23,656 bases of DNA from the NCBI GenBank assembly GCA_038203025.1, contig JBBREK010000039.1, positions 1-23,656 of the forward strand, written 5' to 3'. Origin of the DNA: UBA11346 sp038203025 (GTDB lineage: Bacteria; Planctomycetota; UBA11346). Position 1 is the first letter of the stretch; each line of letters opens with the position of its first letter. The position numbers and the translations under genes are program-made. The notes under the pieces were generated by a model, which searched no databases, was not told the DNA's origin, and saw only the letters and a list, made by a program, of their open reading frames with translations. This document shows positions 16,442 to 23,656 of this stretch, in pieces.

Positions 16442-19400
16442 ATGCGTTACTGCCTAATCTGCATTGCCTGCCTGCTGGCATCTGTACTGAGTTGCGCAGA
16501 GACATTTCGTAGCTCGGATGCCCGAGCGACCGTCATTTCCTTGCAGAGCGAATGGTTCTTCAAAACCGATGATGCCAGCCGTGACGGGGTTGGGCTTGGC
16601 CAGGGCTGGTTCAAACCGGCATGGGACGACAGCGCCTGGAAAAGCATTCGCGTCGGACAGACGTGGGAGGAGCAGGGCCATGCCTACGACGGCGTCGCCT
16701 GGTACCGGCAGCGCGTCGTGGTGCCGGCGGACTGGAAGGGCCAGGAACTGGTTCTCAGCCTAGGCCGACCTGACGACTGCGGGACGGTGTGGTGGAATGG
16801 TGAGCAGGTCTTCACCTGCGACAAGTTTGGGCCCAACGTTCGGGTGCGACTGGATCCCACCAAGGTCCATTTCGGTCAGGAAAACGTGATCGCCGTCATG
16901 GTCGCCGATTGGTACATGAATGGAGGCCTGAATTCCGGAGAGTTCTCCTTGCGACGCATGGTTCCATTCAGCATGGCGACCAACCCGAGCGAAGCGCCGC
17001 CTGAGCCGCTCCAGCTGGGTCTGACCCGCGACTTGCGCGATGACATTCTCTCCGATCCACGCTGGGAGTCGGGCTGGCGCGATGGCGGCACTTCTGACAC
17101 TCGGCCGCGCATGTCGGCAGCACGCGGCTCCTACCAGGGGCAGGATGCGGTCGCCATGGAGGTATGGTATCCGAACGCGAGCGGTGAGTTCGTCGACTGC
17201 ACCTTGGCCACGTCCGAGAACGGCGACATCTGGGATCAACGCGGCGATCAGTATCTGAGTTTCATGGTGCAGAGCGACGACACCGAGGGTGAATTCATGG
17301 TCAGACTCAACCACGGCAAGGTCCGCTGGAGCAGCAGTGGCACATCGAGTTCCTTCGCCCGCATCGATCTGGTGCCCGGCGCCTGGCAGCAGGTGATTCT
17401 CCCCTTTTCCGCGTTCCAGCACGGCAACGACGGCAATTTCACCAATCTCATCTCTACCGTTGGCATCGACACTATTTCTCTGGGCTACTACAACCACGAG
17501 TTGCAGCGACCCGGCACCATCCGCTTCGCTGATTTCAAGACTGGCCGCTTCGTGGTCGCGCCGGCCGGCCGGCCGATCAGCCTCGACGGCTTGTGGCACT
17601 TCCGCCGCGACGACGTCAAGGCCGATGGCACGCTCTTGAACCGCAATGACGAGGGAGAAAAGCAGGGGGTCGGCGTGGCCCTTGGCTATCATAAACCAGA
17701 TTTTGACGACGGGGCGTGGGACTTCGCCACCACCGGCAAAGCGTGGGAAGATCAGGGCTACGACTGGGATGGCGCCGCGTGGTACCGGACTCGGGTTGTG
17801 GTTCCGGCGGGCTGGCGTGACCGCCCGGTTATGCTCGACCTGGGCAAGCCCGACGACCGCGGCGAAGTGTGGGTTAACGGCGTGCAGGTGGCAGTGGTTG
17901 AAAAGTACGGTCCCTCCTTTCGGCAGATCGCGATCCCGCCTGAGGTCCTGCGCTTTGGCGCAGTCAACGTTATCGCAGTGCGGGTGGTCGACTGGTACAT
18001 GAAGGGCGGCCTGATGGAGGGGCCCTTCGCAATTGGACCTGCAACCGAGCAACTGGTCATCCGCGAGCTGGGTCGCCCGGAGACCGAGGCCGAACCGGCT
18101 GCCTTTGAGATGGGCGCGCATCCCGGCAAGGCCTTGGAGTTGGTCCTGCGCTTTGCTGGTGGCGTCTCGCCGCGCGACGACTTGGTGGTCGACTACCGGC
18201 TCAAGGAATGTTTCCATCGCACGATTGTCAGCGGGCAGGTTCCGCTGCGACGCACCGCAACCGGCGAGTTAGAGGCGATTGTGCCGATTACTGGTTTGGC
18301 TGCTCGCCGCCTCTATTATGGCGAGATTTTCAACGTGCGCGGCATCCTGCGCAGCAAGGCCACCGGTCCGGTCAGTGCCTTTGCCTGGAGCAATCAGGTC
18401 CTGCGTTACCGTGAGCGCGATCAATTCGCCCTGCCGAGCCTGCCCGAGACCTGGGATGATACGCCCTATGGCCGGCTCAAGCTTATCGACAAGATAGATT
18501 GCAGCGTTGATCCCGTGCAGGACGAGCACCCCTATAAGGAAGGTGGCATCCGCGACAGTTGGGTTGGCAGGCGTGCCTACGCCACCTGGAAGGACGGCAT
18601 TTCAATTAAGGAATATCAGGGCCGTCGCTACCGCGAAGCCAACAACAACGAACATTTTCTCTATCGTATCGGACGCGGCGAGATGAAGCCGCACCAAGCC
18701 TATGTTCTGCGCATTCTGTATCCGGACAACGCCAAACGGTATATGCCGATCGAGATTAAGGCCGGCCGTAATTACAACGGCACAGGTTTTCGAACCGGAG
18801 CCGGTCCGGACGATCCCCTGGTCAACTATCCACAGACCGGCGAGTGGCAGTGGATGGATAACTTCGTCATCAATGATGATGTCACCTATGGATCAGAAGG
18901 GGCGCGAAAGGCGTCATCCAAGCACGGCTTCTGGGTCGCCTTTCATGATACGGGCCGCTGCTATGCTCCGGGGTACGACGTCGGCCCGGCCGCTGCCGAA
19001 ATTCGCCTGTACGAAATCCCAGATCCGGCTGCCGTCTATCCGAAGATCCGTCTGCCCCAGGGTCAGCCGCAGCGTCTGCTGATGACCGACTGGGAACGTG
19101 AGCCGGAAATTCGGCCGCTAGATATGGCCCACTATGCTCGGCTCATGGGTTTCAATGCGGTTGCGCCGGTGTTCGAGAAGTGGGGCGCGGCGGCATTCTT
19201 CCCGACCAAGGGGGGGTGGAATATCCCAGCACCGGAGGCCTGGAACAGCGCAACGGATGGGGAAGGTGAAAACAGCGCCCTGTATGAGCAGTTCCTACAG
19301 GCAACAGCTGCCGTTGGTCTGCCCATCATCCCCCGCATCGAGTACGGCGGCAGTCCAACCCTGCCCAAGGAGGCCCGGGTCATTGGTCCTGATGGGAATC

Positions 19401-20566
19401 CGGACCGGTGCGGACGCTTCTTCGACTATGGTGCGAATATCCTGCATCCGGCGACATGGACGGAGATGGAGATGCTGCTCGACGATTTGGTTGGGGTGTG
19501 GATAGGGAAATATCCGCAGATTGGTGGTGTTCTTTGGCGTATGCGTAGCGATCGGATCAAGGTCAGCTACGGGACCGCGGACATCGCGATATTCTGTCGT
19601 GAGACCGGCACACCAGCGCCCACAGGCGATGGCAAGGCTCAGGCCAAGTGGGCATCCGGCAAGATGGGCGTGGTCTACAATGAGTGGTGGCGCGGCAAGC
19701 ATTGCGAATTTCTACTGCGCATACGCGACAAGCTGCGCTCCATCCGGCCCGACCTGCAATTATACTACTATAACTGGGACCCGGATGGCTGGAACATGGG
19801 GGAGTCCGAGAACACTTCCGTGGATTGGTCCGACTACTATAATATAGATCGCGCCAGACTGTGGTATGAGCGGAAAAGTACCGCCCATCGCGCCTTGAAG
19901 GATGCTGATTACGTCCGGATGTTGACTTCCTTCGCTCAACCGCACTGGATTCTGCGTCCCGAACTCTACGCCAAGATCGACGGCATTCACCTCTTCGCTC
20001 CGGTGCACTGGCGCTACCTGGCCGACAATGCTCCTTACTTGGAGTATTTCCGTACCGGCGCCGGCTTGGCGATGTGCAACATGTTCAATTATGAAGAGAA
20101 GGGGCGCACCAATGTCCAGCATGACGACTACGAGACCAGCGAGATGGTTTCAGGTGGTCGGGACTTTGCGATGGCAGAAGAGGTCCTGGCCAGCTTCCAT
20201 GCCGATCCGCAGGTATTCACCTCGACAACCTACACCTTTGGCCGCGCCTTCGCCGACGTGCACCGCCGCTTCGCCCAGGCCTTCCGCGCCCTGCCAGCGG
20301 TCCCCGGCACGGTCCTGGCCGGTGCCTGCGTCAATCCCGAGGTGCGGGTGCGCAGCTATCCCGGCCAGGGCTGCACCTACATCGGTGTCGTGCACAAGGG
20401 CGTGGCGGCGACGCACGTCAACCTGCGCCTGCCCATCGCGGCGGCGAAGCAGGTGACCGACCTGGTCAGCGGCCAACCGGTGCCCTTCACCATCGAGGGT
20501 GGTGTCCTGGTCATTGCCGACTTCCGCGTGGCGGCGATGGAACTCAACAGTCTGAGGGTCGAATGA
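16442..20566 (+). CDS. Very large secreted glycosidase-like protein with two GH2-type sugar-binding domains
   Basis: The 1374-residue protein has a signal peptide (MRYCLICIACLLASVLSCAE; the SC could be a lipidation site). Then: GH2-type jelly-roll domain (31-172; AWYRQRVVVPADW, WWNGEQVF, NVIAVMVADWYM); CBM11-like beta-sandwich (192-371); a second GH2-type domain (377-534; AAWYRTRVVVPAGW, VWVNGVQV, NVIAVRVVDWYM) clearly duplicated from the first; beta-rich segments (545-870); a probable TIM barrel (875-1240; LLMTDWEREPEIRPLDMAHY, GLPIIPRIEYGG, VVYNEWWRG, PDLQLYYYNWDPDGW); and a small C-terminal beta domain. Candidate catalytic acids include Glu967 and the Asn1080-Glu1081 pair, which recalls the N-E acid/base of clan GH-A, but no GH family can be named. 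ATG 16442 follows AAGGGG at 6 bases; an in-frame GTG at 16379 lacks this. The stop overlaps the CBM9 gene (ATGA). Confidence 0.8.
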   Translation: MRYCLICIACLLASVLSCAETFRSSDARATVISLQSEWFFKTDDASRDGVGLGQGWFKPAWDDSAWKSIRVGQTWEEQGHAYDGVAWYRQRVVVPADWKGQELVLSLGRPDDCGTVWWNGEQVFTCDKFGPNVRVRLDPTKVHFGQENVIAVMVADWYMNGGLNSGEFSLRRMVPFSMATNPSEAPPEPLQLGLTRDLRDDILSDPRWESGWRDGGTSDTRPRMSAARGSYQGQDAVAMEVWYPNASGEFVDCTLATSENGDIWDQRGDQYLSFMVQSDDTEGEFMVRLNHGKVRWSSSGTSSSFARIDLVPGAWQQVILPFSAFQHGNDGNFTNLISTVGIDTISLGYYNHELQRPGTIRFADFKTGRFVVAPAGRPISLDGLWHFRRDDVKADGTLLNRNDEGEKQGVGVALGYHKPDFDDGAWDFATTGKAWEDQGYDWDGAAWYRTRVVVPAGWRDRPVMLDLGKPDDRGEVWVNGVQVAVVEKYGPSFRQIAIPPEVLRFGAVNVIAVRVVDWYMKGGLMEGPFAIGPATEQLVIRELGRPETEAEPAAFEMGAHPGKALELVLRFAGGVSPRDDLVVDYRLKECFHRTIVSGQVPLRRTATGELEAIVPITGLAARRLYYGEIFNVRGILRSKATGPVSAFAWSNQVLRYRERDQFALPSLPETWDDTPYGRLKLIDKIDCSVDPVQDEHPYKEGGIRDSWVGRRAYATWKDGISIKEYQGRRYREANNNEHFLYRIGRGEMKPHQAYVLRILYPDNAKRYMPIEIKAGRNYNGTGFRTGAGPDDPLVNYPQTGEWQWMDNFVINDDVTYGSEGARKASSKHGFWVAFHDTGRCYAPGYDVGPAAAEIRLYEIPDPAAVYPKIRLPQGQPQRLLMTDWEREPEIRPLDMAHYARLMGFNAVAPVFEKWGAAAFFPTKGGWNIPAPEAWNSATDGEGENSALYEQFLQATAAVGLPIIPRIEYGGSPTLPKEARVIGPDGNPDRCGRFFDYGANILHPATWTEMEMLLDDLVGVWIGKYPQIGGVLWRMRSDRIKVSYGTADIAIFCRETGTPAPTGDGKAQAKWASGKMGVVYNEWWRGKHCEFLLRIRDKLRSIRPDLQLYYYNWDPDGWNMGESENTSVDWSDYYNIDRARLWYERKSTAHRALKDADYVRMLTSFAQPHWILRPELYAKIDGIHLFAPVHWRYLADNAPYLEYFRTGAGLAMCNMFNYEEKGRTNVQHDDYETSEMVSGGRDFAMAEEVLASFHADPQVFTSTTYTFGRAFADVHRRFAQAFRALPAVPGTVLAGACVNPEVRVRSYPGQGCTYIGVVHKGVAATHVNLRLPIAAAKQVTDLVSGQPVPFTIEGGVLVIADFRVAAMELNSLRVE

Positions 20567-21363
20567 TTACGCCCGCAGCTCTTATCTTCGCCGTGAGCCT
20601 CGCCGCGGCCAATTCCGAAGCCACCCGCCCTGTCCTGCATGTACCGCATGCCAGCACGCCGCCTGTCATCGATGGCGTATTGGACGATGCGGTCTGGGCC
20701 CAGTCCGGGGTCATCTTTTCGCTGCAACCGGCCCTCGGACAGAAGCGCGGCGCTGACATGGATCGCGTACCGACCGAGATCCGCCTGCTGTGGGACGAAC
20801 AGGCTCTCTATATCGCCTTCCGCTGCACTGATGACGATATCTACGCAACCGGCACCGTCACGCACGATGGCAATATCTATGCTGAGGACGTGTGTGAGGT
20901 GTTCGTCGATCCCAAGGGCGATGGCCGGCAGTGGATAGAGATTCAGGTGAATCCGCTCAACCAGACCCTGGACCTGATCTCGCTGTGCGTCGGTGATGCG
21001 GCCTGCCAGCCCAATGGACGGCTGGTCAGCACCACCGACCTCTTCGCCCTCCGCGGCTGGGAGGCAACCGGCATGCACACCGCCAGCGGTCGACTGCGCG
21101 AGGATGATAAGGTGATTGGCTGGACGGTGGAGATGTCCATTCCGGCCAGCGCCCTGACCCAGCGGCTGGGCACCCCGACCCTCGGCGCCGGCCAGATGCG
21201 GGCGAACCTGATGCGCTACGACCACCAGGCCAAGGCAGGGGAGGTAAAGCGTGGACTGCTGCACATGAACTGGTCGCCAGTCGTCAACGGCTGCCCGCAC
21301 ATTTCGCCCGCGGCCATGGGCACCCTGATCCTCGACCCCGCTGCCGTCAAATCGGCGCCGTGA
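20563..21363 (+). CDS. Secreted carbohydrate-binding protein, CBM9-like
   Basis: This 266-residue protein starts with a signal peptide (MITPAALIFAVSLAAANS) and is then a single CBM9-like domain: PPVIDGVLDDAVWAQSG (33-49) is the family's opening signature, followed by strands EIRLLWDEQALYIAFRCTD, EDVCEVFVDPKGD, WIEIQVNPLNQTLDL and VIGWTVEMSIPASAL. CBM9 domains bind sugar chain ends, notably in xylan- and glucan-active enzymes; stand-alone secreted forms are common beside glycosidases in PVC bacteria. ATG 20563 overlaps the stop of the glycosidase-like gene, so the two are translationally coupled and probably act on the same substrate. The 3' end overlaps the convergent regulator gene by 17 bases. 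Base composition is back to the chromosomal level. Confidence 0.88.
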   Translation: MITPAALIFAVSLAAANSEATRPVLHVPHASTPPVIDGVLDDAVWAQSGVIFSLQPALGQKRGADMDRVPTEIRLLWDEQALYIAFRCTDDDIYATGTVTHDGNIYAEDVCEVFVDPKGDGRQWIEIQVNPLNQTLDLISLCVGDAACQPNGRLVSTTDLFALRGWEATGMHTASGRLREDDKVIGWTVEMSIPASALTQRLGTPTLGAGQMRANLMRYDHQAKAGEVKRGLLHMNWSPVVNGCPHISPAAMGTLILDPAAVKSAP

Positions 21364-22450
21364 TGCGGCGGAGGCCTTCCGGCCAACCGCCGGGGGGGGC
21401 GGTGGACTCGCCTACGAACAGGTCGTTCGGCGGTCGCATCAGCAGGGGGCCGATCCATCCGGCGCGGCCCTTAGTGATCCAAGCACTCCACAGTTGGAGA
21501 TACGGCGCCAGGTTCGGGTGCTCCAGGCAGGTGATGGCGGGATTGCTGAAGCGACAGAAGCCATCGCCGCCGAAGGTGCAGATGGAGACTTCGCGCCCTG
21601 GCGTCCGCCCCGCCTCGACCAGGGCACGGCAGGCGCCGATGGTCGCCAGTTCGGTGGTGCACACTACGGCGGAGGCGTGCAAGCGACCGCTTTCCACCAG
21701 TGAGCGCGTGAAGCGGTAACTCTCGATCATAGAATTCGAGTAGGCCGGTAGATCGTGCTCGTGCAGTTCGCCGGGAATGCTGTGCGCGGCACACCACACG
21801 TTCCATTGTTGCAGGCGCATGGAAAGACTGGGCGCGGCGGCGTGCACCTGCAGGCAGTCGATCTGGCGATGGCCCAGGCCGGCGAGGTGGTCGCAGAGGG
21901 TCTGGACACCCTCGTGTGGATCGACCAGCAGGCTTGGAATGCCGTGACCCGATAGGTCGATGTTCAGGCTGAGCACCCCGGCCTTGCCAGCGAGGATGCG
22001 CTTCAGGACTAGTTCCGGGATGACGCCGCTCGGCGAGCACAGTACCACCCCGTCGAAGGCGGCTAGCGTCTCGTAGACGATCTGGTCGGTCCAGTTCAGG
22101 TAGTCGATCGGGCGGAAGCAGCAGCCCAGCGCGGTCGCGACCTGCTCGGTGGCGACGCGCAGGCGCTGCAGGAACGGCGAGGGGAAGGAGGGAGCGAGAA
22201 AGGCGATCTGCCGGGTCTCCGACGGCACGCCTTCGGCACCCGGCAGTTCGAGGCGTCCGTTCTCCTTGCGGCGCACGATCCCCTTGTCGACCAGGGCGCG
22301 TAGGGCCTGGTTGGCGGTCAAGCGCGAGACACAGAACTCTTCGGCGATCGAACGGTCACTCTGCAGGCCGCGCAGGACGTAGTCGCCACGCAGAATGCGT
22401 TCCTCGAGAATTCCGGCGATGGTGCGGGACTTGGAGGCGCGGCGTGGCAT
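21347..22450 (-). CDS. GntR/LacI-chimera transcriptional regulator
   Basis: The 367-residue protein has an N-terminal GntR-type winged helix (about 5-70; ILEERILRGDYVLRGLQSDRS, VSRLTANQALRALVDKGIV) joined to a LacI/periplasmic-binding-protein-like effector domain (80-360; QIAFLAPSF, FDGVVLCSPSGVIP, PSLLVDPHEGVQTLCDHLAGLGH, SAVVCTTELATIGACRALVEAG, ICTFGGDGFC). AraR of Bacillus has this layout. It would bind a sugar and thereby release or engage operators. It is convergent with the glycosidase/CBM9 genes, and a related AT-rich box lies before its own start and before the pseudopilin gene, so it is the best candidate to control the locus and itself. The ATG at 22450 has a poor ribosome binding site; an AAGGAG lies about 25 bases upstream but has no in-frame start after it, because TAA intervenes. 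Confidence 0.9.
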   Translation of the reverse strand: MPRRASKSRTIAGILEERILRGDYVLRGLQSDRSIAEEFCVSRLTANQALRALVDKGIVRRKENGRLELPGAEGVPSETRQIAFLAPSFPSPFLQRLRVATEQVATALGCCFRPIDYLNWTDQIVYETLAAFDGVVLCSPSGVIPELVLKRILAGKAGVLSLNIDLSGHGIPSLLVDPHEGVQTLCDHLAGLGHRQIDCLQVHAAAPSLSMRLQQWNVWCAAHSIPGELHEHDLPAYSNSMIESYRFTRSLVESGRLHASAVVCTTELATIGACRALVEAGRTPGREVSICTFGGDGFCRFSNPAITCLEHPNLAPYLQLWSAWITKGRAGWIGPLLMRPPNDLFVGESTAPPGGWPEGLRRITAPI

Positions 22451-22458
22451 GGAGGCTT

Positions 22459-22508
22459 TTTATACAGGTTGCTCCTTAAATGAACAGTATTTGGTATAAG
22501 TAGGCCAA
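22459..22508. promoter_or_regulatory. AT-rich control region of the regulator gene with a box related to the pseudopilin operator
   Basis: On the minus strand TATAAA (22464-22459) is a possible -10 for the regulator gene. Next to it, 22475-22503 resembles the candidate operator at 15408-15435: CTTAA, TGAAC, TAT, TGGT and TAAG occur in the same order, matching 17 of 21 columns across the core when small gaps are allowed. An inverted repeat tttgg/ccaaa (22490-22494, 22504-22508) overlaps it. The site lies between the regulator and a divergent gene remnant. Confidence 0.5.
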
Positions 22509-22528
22509 AAAAAGTTATCTTGGAGGCA

Positions 22529-22786
22529 TTGAGATCCAATACAGAGATATGCTACGGCGACCGACCATCAGACCGGCTTCGGATCTACGACGCATTAGGC
22601 TGCGCCCCGCACCCCCAAGTCTTTTCGGACGAACTGCTCGCCGCCCTGCGCACCAATCTCACCGGCAACGGCGCGGCCACCGCCGGCCACTACCGCGCCT
22701 GGTTCGACCAAGCCCTGCCCTCCTACACGACGACTATGTCTAGCGTGGTGGACTGCACTGATGACCGCTGGTCTGGTCCTTCATAG
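22529..22786 (+). pseudogene. Truncated gene remnant divergent from the regulator
   Basis: A frame from TTG 22529 to TAG 22784-22786 contains a block with strong GC-rich third positions and protein-like sequence (RIYDALGCAPHPQVF, SDELLAALRTNLTGNG, GHYRAWFDQALPSY, residues about 17-70), after which coding character fades near 22735. There is no good start: a GGAGG at 22522-22526 is only two bases from the TTG, and the only nearby ATG (22549) is out of frame. The 'HPxxF...LxALRxxL' opening recalls the start of heparinase II/III-like or alginate-lyase-like proteins, but this is weak. Most likely it is the 5' end of a former carbohydrate-active gene once controlled with the regulator. Confidence 0.45.
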
Positions 22787-22842
22787 AACCAGTTGGTCAC
22801 GGCGCTGCGCCGGCAACGTTAAGTTCAGGTCCGGAGATAGAC
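22787..22842. other. Short gap before moxR with two small dyads
   Basis: The gap contains GAACCA-g-TTGGT (22786-22797), which echoes half-sites of the candidate operator at 15415-15429, and the small hairpin cggcg-ctg-cgccg (22800-22812). A Shine-Dalgarno-like gga (22833-22835) precedes the next start. Nothing else is seen. Confidence 0.35.

Positions 22843-23656
<814 letters not shown>

Noticed and set aside
22500..22520. T-run (minus strand) at 22507-22513 as a terminator
   Set aside because: No GC-rich stem precedes the T-run in either reading direction; it is simply part of the AT-rich control region.

Overview
The window is a stretch of a GC-rich bacterial chromosome (most genes look like 65-70% G+C by eye) carrying about 15 genes plus fragments. 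Gram-negative traits are present: a signal-peptide-bearing beta-barrel-like protein ending in Phe, periplasmic sensor domains and signal peptides. The combination of a long-leader type II pseudopilin, a very large modular secreted glycosidase-like protein, a CBM9-like protein and a GntR/LacI-chimera regulator is a style I associate with the PVC superphylum (Lentisphaerota/Victivallales, Kiritimatiellota, Planctomycetota). That assignment is an inference from gene style, not from a marker gene.

Layout. 1-408: the 3' end of a probable IS66-type transposase and a short non-coding tract. 409-3925: divergent DNA-repair methyltransferase (ogt-like, minus) and purL (plus), the latter with PurS-like units fused at its N-terminus and no glutaminase domain. 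3926-6147: a compact plus-strand operon of a FitA-like antitoxin, a PIN-domain toxin and, joined by an ATGA overlap, a CNNM/CBS membrane protein fused to a PTS EIIA domain. 6151-7581: an outer-membrane-type protein of unknown function (minus). 7623-10537: a sugar locus, aldo/keto reductase and Gfo/Idh/MocA oxidoreductase (minus) divergent from a regulator that closely resembles E. coli AraC, including its arabinose-pocket residues. 10542-15127: a two-gene minus-strand unit, a hybrid histidine kinase with an ABC-substrate-binding-like periplasmic sensor, and a membrane-anchored protein built from an internal duplication.

15128-22842 is the accessory region. A 443-base AT-richer intergenic tract leads into a pseudopilin gene of about 43-50% G+C, then a 1374-residue secreted glycosidase-like protein with two GH2-type sugar-binding domains, then a CBM9-like secreted protein overlapping it by ATGA, then a convergent GntR/LacI-type regulator. 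A related AT-rich sequence box lies before the pseudopilin gene and before the regulator gene, suggesting that the regulator controls the locus and itself. A truncated gene remnant lies divergent from the regulator. The window closes with the first 271 codons of a MoxR-family AAA ATPase.

How the genes work together: the 15571-22450 block reads as a single regulated polysaccharide-utilisation module, and 7623-10537 as a pentose or related sugar-oxidation module. The most interesting points are the pseudopilin-glycosidase module with its shared box and mosaic base composition, the toxin-antitoxin pair translationally coupled to a CNNM-EIIA fusion, and the kinase/duplicated-protein pair.
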